Shown piece by piece: positions 1 through 7,626 of a DNA stretch of 28,009 nucleotides (position 1 is the stretch's first letter; the number at the start of each line of letters is the position of its first letter). Under the pieces are notes generated by a model. It was not told the origin of the DNA and ran no database searches. It was given only the letters and a program-made list of their open reading frames with translations. A program made the position numbers and the translations under genes. Source of the DNA: a virus; the IMG/VR virus record IMGVR_UViG_3300038652_000127, positions 1 to 28,009 of that record; one strand, given 5' to 3'.

Positions 1-2
1 AC

Positions 3-242
3 GCAAGCCATCGCCCAAGATTCGGTTTGCCTGATAAAATCGATCCTATTGTTGAAATGGTAGATATGCGTGCTCTTATCACCGAAGCCATGACATTACT
101 CCACCATAATCAATGGGCATACGACGAACAATGGCCTGCACCTTTCGATGGGGTGGTTATCAAAGAGACTTCGTGGAAGTTAGACGAGATTGATTTTTTG
201 TTTCAGTTCGGTGAAGTATTTCATGAAGTGATGGAAGAATAA
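3..242 (+). CDS. C-terminal end of an unrecognised phage protein (5' truncated)
   Basis: The reading frame is open from the left edge of the window, so this is the end of a longer gene. A TTG at 27 could start a 71-residue protein, but no ribosome binding site is visible in front of it and the frame continues upstream, so truncation is more likely. The visible residues are acidic and rich in aromatic residues, ending in EVMEE. I do not recognise the family. It lies 31 bases before the gp4 gene and reads in the same direction. In T4 the gene before gene 4 is gene 2 (DNA end protector), so gp2 is a positional guess only. Confidence 0.55.
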   Translation, partial: ASHRPRFGLPDKIDPIVEMVDMRALITEAMTLLHHNQWAYDEQWPAPFDGVVIKETSWKLDEIDFLFQFGEVFHEVMEE

Positions 243-260
243 CACAATCTAGTCGGTTAA

Positions 261-284
261 ATAGGAGAAAAGGATGTCTCCTAT
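261..284 (+). promoter_or_regulatory. Inverted repeat enclosing the gp4 ribosome binding site
   Basis: ATAGGAGA (261-268) and TCTCCTAT (277-284) form a perfect 8-base-pair stem with an 8-base loop. The left arm contains the AGGAG binding site. The loop holds the ATG at 274, and the right arm runs into the alternative ATG at 283. Folding would hide the binding site. In T4, similar hairpins silence late genes such as e and soc when they are read from early transcripts. The same role here is an inference. Confidence 0.45.
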
Positions 285-726
285 GGCTAGAAACTATCGA
301 CAAGGTAAGTATGAAGTTGTTAATCGTGATAAGTACAAAGGCGACCCAGATAAGGTTAAATTTCGATCTTCATATGAAGCCCATTGTTATGCATGGGCCG
401 ATAGGACGGAATCTGTTTTATCATGGGCGGTAGAAACTATTGTTGTCCCATATATTGACCCAGTAACAAATAAAAAACGAAGATACATTGTTGATATGTG
501 GATGGAGTATAAAGACCGCAATGGTGACGTGAAAATCGAGTTGATTGAAATTAAGCCCAAGAATCAGTGTGTAGCCCCCAAGCGTGGTGGAAAAAGAAAA
601 GACGTATTTGAAAATGAAATTGCCACTTATATGACGAATCAGGCCAAGTGGCAATATGCAGATCAGTATGCACGCGAGAGAGGATGGGGGTTTAGAGTAA
701 TAACCGAAGACTCAATATTCAAATGA
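274..726 (+). CDS. 4: gp4-like head completion protein
   Basis: This 150-residue protein matches T4 gp4 in length and opening pattern (MARNYRQGKY, then VNRDKY, then RSSYE). gp4 completes the filled head before tail attachment. The middle has VD near residue 68 followed by ELIEIKPK near residues 89-96, the D...ExK layout of a TnsA-like or restriction-endonuclease-like fold, which fits a head-completion nuclease. Two starts are possible. ATG 274 has AGGAG six bases upstream. ATG 283 gives the more family-like MARNY start and a 147-residue product. The gene converges directly on the leftward tail gene, with adjacent stop codons. Confidence 0.82.
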   Translation: MSPMARNYRQGKYEVVNRDKYKGDPDKVKFRSSYEAHCYAWADRTESVLSWAVETIVVPYIDPVTNKKRRYIVDMWMEYKDRNGDVKIELIEIKPKNQCVAPKRGGKRKDVFENEIATYMTNQAKWQYADQYARERGWGFRVITEDSIFK

Positions 727-1293
727 TTACTTGGTGTAAGCAACAAAACGATCAAACACTTTAACCTCAATGTTGTCGTAGACCAACCTAATCGTGATTT
801 CGTTGGTGGTCTCTGATGACATAATAAGTTCAGAATGCTCAATCGAAGTAATGAATGCATCCCGAAGAATGTATGCCTCTGTTTCCTCTGATTGGGAGTT
901 AAACATTTGTACTTTTAAACCAAATTTCATTTCCTTGTCATTGTGCTTTGTCAGTACATGGTCAACCTCATCTTGGTATTTCTCCCTCTGACGCATCAAC
1001 TGTGCATAGAGTAACATAGACGTAATACTATTTTCATCATCTCGAAACGTAACGGTAATGGGTTCTAATTTTAGCTGGCCTGGATTGCTGTACTCATTTC
1101 CCTTGTGTTTGCTGTTAGAAACCTCAACCGTCATTGAAGGACGCGTCACTGATTTAACCTGTCGTCCTAAAAAATTTCCTGCATTTTCATCAAAATCAAA
1201 GAAAGACACCAGAAAATTATCCTGTCGTTTCTCCTGGTTGTTTCGATTTAATAAGGTATTATAGCGTTCTCTTACTGTGGGGTTGGTGCTCAT
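727..1293 (-). CDS. Tail-tube-fold protein, probably tail completion (gp3-like or gp19/gp54-like)
   Basis: The product has 188 residues. Residues about 25-85 carry a pattern typical of phage tail-tube proteins: a hydrophobic strand (FLVSFFDF), then QVKSVTRPSM, then LEPITVTFRDD, followed by alternating strands to the end. T4 gp19, gp54 and possibly gp3 share this kind of fold. Because it is co-transcribed with gp15 (ATGA overlap at 1290-1293), a tail completion or tube terminator role like T4 gp3 (176 residues) seems most likely. A true major tube protein cannot be excluded. The fold is fairly clear, the exact T4 counterpart is not. Confidence 0.55.
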   Translation of the reverse strand: MSTNPTVRERYNTLLNRNNQEKRQDNFLVSFFDFDENAGNFLGRQVKSVTRPSMTVEVSNSKHKGNEYSNPGQLKLEPITVTFRDDENSITSMLLYAQLMRQREKYQDEVDHVLTKHNDKEMKFGLKVQMFNSQSEETEAYILRDAFITSIEHSELIMSSETTNEITIRLVYDNIEVKVFDRFVAYTK

Positions 1294-2012
1294 AGTGGTT
1301 CATCTCCAATATCGGGTGGTAACTCACCAACCACCACTTCTTCTAGTAGAATCTGGTCGGTAAACTGATCTTGCGAGTCTTGTAGAATTTGTAGGGTGAT
1401 TTGTTGTATAGAGGCACCGTCTGGGTTATACGGATAGCGAAGACGGACAGGAACCAAGAAGTTAAAGTTCATCATGACGACTTGTTGATCCATACCGAGT
1501 GGATATTGAATGTCTTTTTGAATACTTTCCAGTAGAATTTCAGTCAAATAATCACTGTTCATGGCGTTATTGTCTACCTGAATCGTGATCCTGGGGTTAA
1601 AAACTAAAAGAATTTGTTCTACGATTGAAAACATTTCGGTTTGTGAAGAAGCATACACGCTAAGTTCTAATCGCATGTTGAAGGCAGGCCCATTGATCCT
1701 CTCTACGACACGCTGGTCGTCACCGTATGTAACTGCGTCTAAATGGTGATGAGGCGTCTTGCGATCAGGATCAGGGGTTACGTCCACTAGATTAACGGCC
1801 ATGATGGGGATGCGGTTGTTTTGCAAAACACCACGCCGCTGAATAACACTAGCCACTACGCGACTCATGTTACCGTAGACCACCGGTATTCGTGCTAGAT
1901 GGTCTGTACCGTCACGGGCAACACCATCTTTCGTCTGGAAGCCTGAAAAGACTCGCATAAATTGTCCGATGTACTTTTCAAACTGGTTATCATAAATGTA
2001 AGGATATACCAT
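1290..2012 (-). CDS. 15: gp15-like tail sheath stabiliser / tail terminator
   Basis: The 240-residue product resembles T4 gp15 (272 residues), which caps the finished tail sheath and joins tail to neck. Matching landmarks are the aromatic start (YPYIYDNQFEKY against FGYFYNSSFRRY in T4), RIPVVYGNMSR against RVPITYASKEH, a MRLELSVYASSQTEMFSIVEQIL segment matching YELSIFTRYEDDMFQIVEQIL around residues 112-135, and a later RLRYPYNP segment. A GAGGGA binding site lies five bases before the ATG. It is the first gene of a two-gene leftward unit with the tube-fold protein. Confidence 0.8.
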   Translation of the reverse strand: MVYPYIYDNQFEKYIGQFMRVFSGFQTKDGVARDGTDHLARIPVVYGNMSRVVASVIQRRGVLQNNRIPIMAVNLVDVTPDPDRKTPHHHLDAVTYGDDQRVVERINGPAFNMRLELSVYASSQTEMFSIVEQILLVFNPRITIQVDNNAMNSDYLTEILLESIQKDIQYPLGMDQQVVMMNFNFLVPVRLRYPYNPDGASIQQITLQILQDSQDQFTDQILLEEVVVGELPPDIGDEPL

Positions 2013-2038
2013 TATATTCCCTCTTTGTTAGTATCATG

Positions 2039-2046
2039 TATTTACC
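2039..2046 (-). promoter_or_regulatory. Candidate late promoter box for gp15 (GGTAAATA)
   Basis: On the minus strand GGTAAATA matches six of eight positions of the T4 late box TATAAATA. It lies 27 bases before the gp15 start, the same spacing as the other candidate boxes in this window. It is a weak match and is judged mainly on position. Confidence 0.25.
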
Positions 2047-2049
2047 CTT

Positions 2050-2057
2050 CATAAATA
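2050..2057 (+). promoter_or_regulatory. Candidate late promoter box (CATAAATA)
   Basis: CATAAATA matches seven of eight bases of the T4 late promoter TATAAATA and ends 28 bases before the ATG at 2085. It faces away from the gp15 gene, so the 72-base gap appears to be a divergent late promoter region for structural genes. Confidence 0.4.
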
Positions 2058-2084
2058 GTAACTATAAAACAAGGTGTACTCTCT

Positions 2085-2804
2085 ATGGCATTTGACGATC
2101 TACTAAAAGAATCATATTTGGGCTTTGCGACGGGATCGGATGTTGATCTTAGTGATCTTCGTTTGTTGTATTATGGGCGCAAGAATATGTTCATTGCATT
2201 TACCGATGATGGTCTGTTATCGGACGAAGCCACCAGTCGTGAGATTGACAGGCCGTATGGGCTTCTTTGTCATGAACTCAATGCAGTGGTAGGTCATCGA
2301 GTTAAATCATCTGCTTTCTATATGAATGTATTGCGCATCAACACCACCCCATCGCGTACTCTATCCGATGTTCGTCGGTATTCCAATGAAGACCTATTGC
2401 GGGATTTAAACGTAGCTAAGTTATTAACCAAGATGAATGATACTGAGTGGGGTGTGTATATCAAACCTATTCTCGGTGATGTTACGATTCGATTCCCGTT
2501 CGAGAAGCTATGGTTCATTCTTCATGACCTTTCGATTAAGATTAGTAAGGATAAGTACGATAGAGTATGGGCATCATTGTTGCAGGAAATTGGGTACGAC
2601 ATGATCAAAGACCCTTATGGTACTGGTATGCTTGCGTTAGGAACATCGCCTGTTGTTCTGTCACTGGATGCGAGTGATCGAGATGCTGTTGATATTCTCA
2701 CAGCACAGAAACGACGCTTCGATCCTCGTCGGGCTACCAGAGAAAAAGTCGAACGATTGAAGAAGAGTATGCGCAACTCACGAAAACGTATTGCTAAACG
2801 CTAA
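2085..2804 (+). CDS. Unknown neck-cluster protein with ADP-ribosyltransferase-like features
   Basis: The 239-residue product is not a recognised T4 structural protein. Its layout recalls a family of phage proteins with an ADP-ribosyltransferase-like fold. Residues about 34-64 have an MFIAFTDDG segment, then a PYGLLCHEL segment. About residue 75 there is a short FYMNVL strand, followed by YSNEDLLRDL. Near the end (about residues 171-195) come GYDMIKDPYGTG, then SPVVLSL, resembling the family pattern GYDAVxDxxGxG followed by EPxQxVxL. The usual Glu/Gln near that motif is not obvious, so activity is doubtful. The last 25 residues are strongly basic. It precedes gp14 and gp13, so it may be packaged or used in assembly. 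AAGG lies 10 bases before the start. Confidence 0.6.
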   Translation: MAFDDLLKESYLGFATGSDVDLSDLRLLYYGRKNMFIAFTDDGLLSDEATSREIDRPYGLLCHELNAVVGHRVKSSAFYMNVLRINTTPSRTLSDVRRYSNEDLLRDLNVAKLLTKMNDTEWGVYIKPILGDVTIRFPFEKLWFILHDLSIKISKDKYDRVWASLLQEIGYDMIKDPYGTGMLALGTSPVVLSLDASDRDAVDILTAQKRRFDPRRATREKVERLKKSMRNSRKRIAKR

Positions 2805-2817
2805 AGGAAACAAAAGT

Positions 2818-3519
2818 ATGAGTGGGATTCGAAGAGGCAAGATTGGTGTTTATGGTGAAAAAACCCGCAGGTTCCAGCGTCGTCTTTCGGCTGAGTTATT
2901 CGGTTTAACCTTCAAAGATGCCAACATTTATCGGTATCTTGGAAGTCGTGCGAACCTTGATCCTTCGATTGATGATATACAAACCAAAGTGTTCTATGAA
3001 GTTCCTGATCGTGCTTATGACCAGAACACCGTTAATATTATGATCGGAATGGAACCGATGGGTGAATCTGCCATGGATTTCTCGCGGTTCGGTATCATTA
3101 ACCCGATTGGTGATGAACAGACTTTCCGTGTGCATATGGATGATTTTGAAGGTTGTATGGGTCGTCCATTGATTTTAGGTGATGTGATGGAAATTCCTTT
3201 CTTTGAACGCGACTGTGTAAAGGCATTCTGGGAAATCACGGATGTCGACGATAAACCTTCCTATGAAAAGTTCTATTACACGATCAGGGCCAAGGTATTA
3301 ACTGAGTCCAGGAAGACACGGGAAATTCCGATTGATTCAGGTAACGGTAGTTTCCTTGATGATGTCATGCAAGATTCAGACCAGCAGTATAATGAACAGG
3401 TTCCGTTTACCGGATTGGATCAACCAACCGAACCAACACAGGTAGACTATCACAATGAACAACAAAAATCTTTCTTGGATGACCCATCGAAGATTTTCAA
3501 TGACGAGGATAATAACTGA
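2818..3519 (+). CDS. 14: gp14-like neck protein
   Basis: The product has 233 residues, close to T4 gp14 (256). gp14 and gp13 build the neck that joins the filled head to the tail. The landmarks are a tyrosine-rich N-terminal part with FYEVPDRAYDQNTVN and MIGMEPMGES around residues 60-85, an FSRFGIINPIGDEQ segment, and an acidic C-terminus with KSFLDDPSKIF, comparable to the KSFESSPFDNDFMD tail of T4 gp14. I chose ATG 2818 over an in-frame ATG at 2791 because AAAGGA lies about 10 bases upstream and the earlier start would overlap the previous gene. It overlaps the gp13 start by one base (TGATG). Confidence 0.72.
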   Translation: MSGIRRGKIGVYGEKTRRFQRRLSAELFGLTFKDANIYRYLGSRANLDPSIDDIQTKVFYEVPDRAYDQNTVNIMIGMEPMGESAMDFSRFGIINPIGDEQTFRVHMDDFEGCMGRPLILGDVMEIPFFERDCVKAFWEITDVDDKPSYEKFYYTIRAKVLTESRKTREIPIDSGNGSFLDDVMQDSDQQYNEQVPFTGLDQPTEPTQVDYHNEQQKSFLDDPSKIFNDEDNN

Positions 3520-4232
3520 TGGATTTCGAAGAATTCAAAGATGACATAATGACATCACTGGGTGGAAACTTGATTGATGTTGAACTAGAAGACAAAGATA
3601 TTATGCTTTGTTTTAAGAAAGCCAAACGAACCTTTCAACAGAAGGGACATAACAGTTATCGCCGTGACTTTTATCGATTGAAAGTTAACAAGTGCCAAAC
3701 TCGTTATTCATTGCCTTCATCTATTCATACGATCATCAAAACAATCAAGCCGACCATTATGTTTAATAACGATGATGCGTTCGTTGTGGCAGCCTATAAC
3801 TCACTTTTCAGTGGAAGCACTACTATGGGGGGTGATTGGTTGAGTTATGATCTCACCATGCAATCAGTTGAGATGTGGCGTCGTTATATGGCATTCGATG
3901 TTCAGTTTCACTATGATGAGTTCAAAAACGAAATCACCTTCCTAAAGCCACCCGAAGGTGACGTTTATTGGTTATTGGAAGTATACCACGATCTTTCGGA
4001 TGAAGAATACATGGAAATTCTTTGGATTCAGAGTTGGGCCATCGCAGAAGCCAAGGTCATCATTGGAGCAGCATACCGGAAGTTCTCTCAACTCCCTGGC
4101 CCTGACGGTGCGATATCGTTGGATGGGAATAGCCTTATTCAAGAATCAAAAGATGAAAAGGCTATGCTGCTTGAAGACATTCTTAATGGTGTCGATGGAG
4201 GAAATGATTACTATGAGATTGTAATGGGTTAA
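3519..4232 (+). CDS. 13: gp13-like neck protein
   Basis: The 237-residue product has the general plan of T4 gp13 (309 residues). It has a short helical N-terminus (FKDDIMTSLGGNLIDVELEDKDI), a FYRLKV...RYSLPSSIHTI strand pair near residues 53-68, a LTMQSVEMWRRY helix, and an alanine-rich helix (WAIAEAKVIIGAAYRKF) followed by a GPDGAISLDGNSL turn and a final helical stretch. This WAxAEAKxxLG...LPGPxG pattern is typical of gp13 homologues. gp13 with gp14 forms the head-tail connector collar. GAGG lies 11 bases before the start. The stop codon abuts the stop of the convergent cREC gene. Confidence 0.72.
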   Translation: MDFEEFKDDIMTSLGGNLIDVELEDKDIMLCFKKAKRTFQQKGHNSYRRDFYRLKVNKCQTRYSLPSSIHTIIKTIKPTIMFNNDDAFVVAAYNSLFSGSTTMGGDWLSYDLTMQSVEMWRRYMAFDVQFHYDEFKNEITFLKPPEGDVYWLLEVYHDLSDEEYMEILWIQSWAIAEAKVIIGAAYRKFSQLPGPDGAISLDGNSLIQESKDEKAMLLEDILNGVDGGNDYYEIVMG

Positions 4233-4555
4233 TCATTCTTCGTTTTCAAGTACGAAATTAATACGGTCACGTGTCTTATAGTGGCCGTTTTCTAATAAGC
4301 GCGTCATGTTCTCCCTTCCTACTGGGTTCGATGTTACAATCTGTACTCTACGCGGTAACAATCCATGATCAAATGCCCAACACATGACATCATACCCGGT
4401 GTCTAATACATTTCCTAGATCATCCGTTCCTAGGTCATGGTCGAAACACACACACAATCCCAGCCTCCGATCTCCAATAGTTTCTTTCCTGCCTCTGCCG
4501 TTCTGGCAATGACATCAACATCCAAATCACGTACATCGTCAATTAATAACCACAT
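4233..4555 (-). pseudogene. Cyclic-phosphate processing receiver-domain (cREC) protein, frameshifted in a GT repeat
   Basis: Two overlapping frames together encode a complete receiver-like protein. The first starts at ATG 4555, with GAGGA 10 bases upstream and 6 bases after the hydrolase stop. It encodes MWLLIDDVRD and stops after 41 codons. The second frame carries FDHDLG, TGYDV, then SNPVGRENM to the end at 4233. This is the standard order of the cyclic-phosphate processing receiver family (LDDxR, FDHDLG, SANPVGxENM), proteins linked to RNA-end repair. The frames part within (GT)5 at about 4447-4456. Removing one GT unit restores an intact 106-residue protein. The cause may be a real mutation, a phase-variable repeat, a read error or recoding. 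The minus-strand TTG at 4457 is unlikely to be the true start. Confidence 0.72.
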
Positions 4556-4561
4556 AGTATG

Positions 4562-4978
4562 TTATTCCTCGTATGAATAGAAGATATGGTTCTCGAACCT
4601 AAACTCTTCGGTTAGTTTACTGTAGTCCCAATCCGGCTTGATATGATCTCCATGGTAGAGTAACACATTCTTGAGCATAGGACTATTGGTAGATGTTAAC
4701 ACCGCGTAGGCGGCATGTCTAGCCTGTTCTCGCGCTCCCTTTTCCGAAAGACGATAGGCACCACTACGAAACTTATGGTAATATTCCCACTGGTGTGGCT
4801 GAGTTTCTACCGCACAAAATGTGTCAGGGAAACGGTCATCCAGTACACGGTTTTTCGCAACAGCAAGGACAGTTATCATCCCATGAAACCCAAGACTTCT
4901 TGCTTCAAAGTAAGCAATACGTGTGGCGCATTTCATCTCAACGGGTAGTGGTGCTTCCAGTATCAATGCTTCTATCAT
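4562..4978 (-). CDS. SleB-like cell wall hydrolase
   Basis: The 138-residue protein has the pattern of the SleB/CwlJ hydrolase family. It has an early IAYFEARS motif with the likely catalytic Glu25, then HGMITVLAVAKNRVLDDRFPDTFCAV (the family's aVA.VilNRv...fP.tvC), then QWEYY, and HIFYSYEE at the end. These enzymes cleave peptidoglycan and serve as endolysins in some phages. No signal peptide or membrane segment is seen, so export would need a holin. A T7-like amidase is also present in the window (18376-18936), so either one could be the endolysin and the other could act elsewhere. Confidence 0.78.
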   Translation of the reverse strand: MIEALILEAPLPVEMKCATRIAYFEARSLGFHGMITVLAVAKNRVLDDRFPDTFCAVETQPHQWEYYHKFRSGAYRLSEKGAREQARHAAYAVLTSTNSPMLKNVLLYHGDHIKPDWDYSKLTEEFRFENHIFYSYEE

Positions 4979-4998
4979 TTACTAATCCATTCATCGAA

Positions 4999-5043
4999 AG
5001 GAAACATGTGGTATCATAACACATGTTTCCTGTATGTGTTATG
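4999..5043 (-). promoter_or_regulatory. Two overlapping, mutually exclusive inverted repeats (attenuator-like)
   Basis: Arms at 4999-5010 and 5020-5031 (AGGAAACATGTG / CACATGTTTCCT) form a perfect 12-base-pair stem. Arms at 5015-5024 and 5034-5043 (CATAACACAT / ATGTGTTATG) form a perfect 10-base-pair stem. They share bases 5020-5024, so only one can form at a time. The pair sits in the 71-base gap between the unknown gene ending at 5050 and the hydrolase starting at 4978. No strong U run follows. Confidence 0.4.
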
Positions 5044-5049
5044 TGATTT

Positions 5050-5493
5050 CTACAAAGTCACCATATCCATAAACCGACTGGTCTTGCGATGGGCAATCGT
5101 CAACAACCGATAGTACAGTGATAATTCTTCGTGTTCTTCCTCGGTTACGTGATTCATCATTGCCTCACGGAAAATCTCAACCTGACGATCACGGTTTAAC
5201 GATTGAGACGTCATTAAGAACACCACCGCAGCATCCATGACCGATGCAGTGTCACTAACAAACACGGTGTACCCTCGATCCTGTGCCTGATCAACCGCAA
5301 CACGACGACCCACATAACGACTGAATTGGTCTGCTGGTTGACATACACTCCAACTTACGTACCAAAAGCTCCCTTCTTTGCTAAGGTGATCAACATCACC
5401 CATGCGTTCTGCCATTAATGTTACTGAAGCCACACCAACATCGGGAAGATGGAAGTGTCGGAATTTGCGGAATTTGCGGAATGGTTCATTCAT
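5050..5493 (-). CDS. Conserved-looking phage protein of unknown function
   Basis: The 147-residue product is not one I can assign. The N-terminus is basic (FRKFRKFRHFHLP). The middle contains FWYVSWSVCQPADQFSRYVGRRVA at residues about 43-66, similar to a segment seen in unnamed phage proteins (AFCxPKDNFSRKxGRxIA). The C-terminal half is helical and acidic. No catalytic motif or membrane segment is seen. AGGAG lies eight bases before the ATG. It follows the polymerase N-part by 30 bases and is probably co-transcribed with it. Confidence 0.65.
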   Translation of the reverse strand: MNEPFRKFRKFRHFHLPDVGVASVTLMAERMGDVDHLSKEGSFWYVSWSVCQPADQFSRYVGRRVAVDQAQDRGYTVFVSDTASVMDAAVVFLMTSQSLNRDRQVEIFREAMMNHVTEEEHEELSLYYRLLTIAHRKTSRFMDMVTL

Positions 5494-5523
5494 TAATATT
5501 CTCCTTTTTGAATAAAAGTTATT

Positions 5524-7254
5524 CTACGATATTTTACATAGTGATGCAAGTTCATTGATGAGATCATTACATTCTACGGCCTGTTGTTTGGATATAATTC
5601 GCCCAGTGGCCGTGATAGATGCTGCAATGCGAGGATCATATAACCGGAAGTGGCGATTACCGATACACCCATAAAGACTATTACACCGAATCTTCGTTAC
5701 GGATTGAAGAAGATTGTAGAGTTCACCAAGTGCATTGTCATTGGATACAAATGCTTCCTTCATCAATCCCTTCTGGTTGACCCTGGTCTGGAAGGTGTGT
5801 TGTACGAATTCACTCAACAGACCCAGCGACCCATCAAATATTGTCCCATAACCACTGATGGTGTATCCCGCCTCATGAATGATATCGTTCATCTCGTGTG
5901 CAGGCAGTGTGATCTGTGACTTATCAGACTCTACCGTTATGGTCACGAGATCATCCGAGCGCGACATAATTCTAACATAGTCATCGCTTGTGTCTTCGCA
6001 TTGCATCAATAGGGTTTCAGATGACAATCCTAAAAGTATCATACAAGACGGATACAATGCTGTTAGATCGACGGTAAAGACATGCCCATGGCGTCCGCTG
6101 ATAGTGGTATATACAATGGCCCCCTCAAATTCTTCGGCTTCTACATCGCGCTTGTTGGGCAGCACAATGTTATTCTTTTCTCGACAAAACGATATAAACC
6201 CGTGCTCAATAGGTTTAACACTCCCCGTTGCGTCAGTTAAAAGAACACATGACTCTCGCGCATAGGCCACCGCCATGCGAATAATCTGTTTCTTCTTCTC
6301 TAGCATTTTCAACAAACGAGAGTCATGCAAAGAGTAATCATAGAATTTGTTAGGATTTCCCCTGGACAAGTCACCTAGGTTCTTCTCGTCAAAACACAGC
6401 TTCTCTTCACCGAGTTCCATTTCAGAAATGGCATCCAGGCTGAAGCTTGGTTTCTCCCCTGGGACGAATTTTTTATAGAGTTCCATCATATCCATATGCA
6501 CACGACCCCGTAATTTCCAACTCCACACTTCTTGGTCGTATTTGTTTACATATTCTCGTTTCTGGGCGCGAATCCCCTCACGACAAAGCATCCATTCACC
6601 ATCATCACCAAAGTTGACCAACAGCCTTTCCATCATGTAGGGCAGGTCGAACCCATCACCGTTCCATGCTGTCATGATGTCTATGTCTTCTATGTACGAG
6701 CAGAACTCAAGCAACATATCGCGTTCACTGGCACTCCAATAGACATCAACGGGGTATCCTTCGCGGTTGTCTCTTACATCAATGACTCCTTTAAGTTTCT
6801 TTGGGATGAACATCATGTAACGCTGTTTCTTCTCATGGAACGTCGAGATAGCATTGATCTCCATGAACGGGTCTTTGATGCTGGAATATCCTTTCCCAAG
6901 GCGAAGATCAACATCAACCTCAATATCATATTCGAGTAAGTTATAAGCTGAGTTTTGATTGGCTCCCGTAAAATTATCAATCAAATAACGATACACTGGA
7001 CTGATATCAGACTCACATACGTAGCTACGGTTCTTCGCATATTCTTTCATTTCTTTGTGATTACTGAAATACACCTTACGCATCGATTGGTTATGAATAT
7101 CACGATACTCGAACGTCTGTTCTTTATCAGGAACAAAACAGTAGAGGTAATCACTCAATGGTTCTCGTCGAGTTTCCAATTCACCGTTTTCTTTGCGTAC
7201 CCAGCAGACGAGTTCTAACCCATCCTGACATGCGTCTATATATGATTCTGCCAT
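5524..7254 (-). CDS. 43A: DNA polymerase gp43, N-terminal part (exonuclease, palm motifs A and B)
   Basis: The 576-residue protein is the front two thirds of a T4-type family-B replicative polymerase. All three proofreading exonuclease motifs are present: YDIEV (Asp110, Glu112), WNGDGFDLPY (Asn198, Asp203) and YSLHD (Tyr307, Asp311). Palm motif A is DLTALYPS (Asp396), and motif B is KIRCNSLYG (521-529). After ITATGR the protein ends at residue 576, just before motif C should appear. The missing DTDS motif and thumb are encoded by 11584-12528, which lies about 4.3 kb upstream in the same transcriptional direction. The enzyme must therefore assemble from two chains. GGAG lies six bases before the ATG. 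A terminator hairpin separates it from the preceding dsbA-like gene. Confidence 0.93.
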   Translation of the reverse strand: MAESYIDACQDGLELVCWVRKENGELETRREPLSDYLYCFVPDKEQTFEYRDIHNQSMRKVYFSNHKEMKEYAKNRSYVCESDISPVYRYLIDNFTGANQNSAYNLLEYDIEVDVDLRLGKGYSSIKDPFMEINAISTFHEKKQRYMMFIPKKLKGVIDVRDNREGYPVDVYWSASERDMLLEFCSYIEDIDIMTAWNGDGFDLPYMMERLLVNFGDDGEWMLCREGIRAQKREYVNKYDQEVWSWKLRGRVHMDMMELYKKFVPGEKPSFSLDAISEMELGEEKLCFDEKNLGDLSRGNPNKFYDYSLHDSRLLKMLEKKKQIIRMAVAYARESCVLLTDATGSVKPIEHGFISFCREKNNIVLPNKRDVEAEEFEGAIVYTTISGRHGHVFTVDLTALYPSCMILLGLSSETLLMQCEDTSDDYVRIMSRSDDLVTITVESDKSQITLPAHEMNDIIHEAGYTISGYGTIFDGSLGLLSEFVQHTFQTRVNQKGLMKEAFVSNDNALGELYNLLQSVTKIRCNSLYGCIGNRHFRLYDPRIAASITATGRIISKQQAVECNDLINELASLCKIS

Positions 7255-7266
7255 AGTTTCTCCATT

Positions 7267-7295
7267 AAAAAGGCAACCACAATGGGTTGCCTTTT
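7267..7295 (-). terminator. Rho-independent terminator after the dsbA-like gene
   Basis: GGCAACC (7272-7278) pairs with GGTTGCC (7285-7291) around a six-base loop, flanked by A and T runs that extend the stem. On the minus strand it is followed by TTTTT. It ends the upstream leftward unit 26 bases after the dsbA-like stop and just before the polymerase N-part start. Confidence 0.8.
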
Positions 7296-7320
7296 AGTCT
7301 ACTCTTTAATATTCTTCGGA

Positions 7321-7626
7321 TCAAGAAGAAACGGGTGCACTATCATCAGAGGAAGAACGATTGCAGTTATTCTTCAATAACTCATTGAGTTCAGCAATGG
7401 CTTCGTGTTTCTCGATTGCCTTGGTTGATTTCTCTTCAAAGCGCTCATTAACAAGAGCATTAAAATCACTGGTCTTTAGCGCAAGTTCTTCTTTGGCGCG
7501 TGTTGCAATATCACTGCGCAGGTCTTTTTCGGCGGATGAACGAATATGACTATCAACCGCTTCTTCAACCATGTTGTTGAGTTTGGTTTGATCAGCGGGT
7601 GAACTCGGTACGATAAAATCAGTCAT
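7321..7626 (-). CDS. dsbA: DsbA-like dsDNA-binding protein
   Basis: The 101-residue, highly charged and helical protein resembles T4 DsbA (89 residues), a double-stranded DNA-binding protein that binds near late promoters. The matching segment is EKDLRSDIATRAKEELALKTSDFNALVNE near residues 35-63, comparable to YNELIKDIRIRAKDELGVDGKMFNRLLAL in T4, followed by an acidic helix. Position also fits: in T4 the order is 32-59-33-dsbA, and here it follows gp32 after two small genes. The C-terminus is a Ser/Asp-rich tail. Its start overlaps the stop of the 33-codon gene upstream. Confidence 0.6.
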   Translation of the reverse strand: MTDFIVPSSPADQTKLNNMVEEAVDSHIRSSAEKDLRSDIATRAKEELALKTSDFNALVNERFEEKSTKAIEKHEAIAELNELLKNNCNRSSSDDSAPVSS

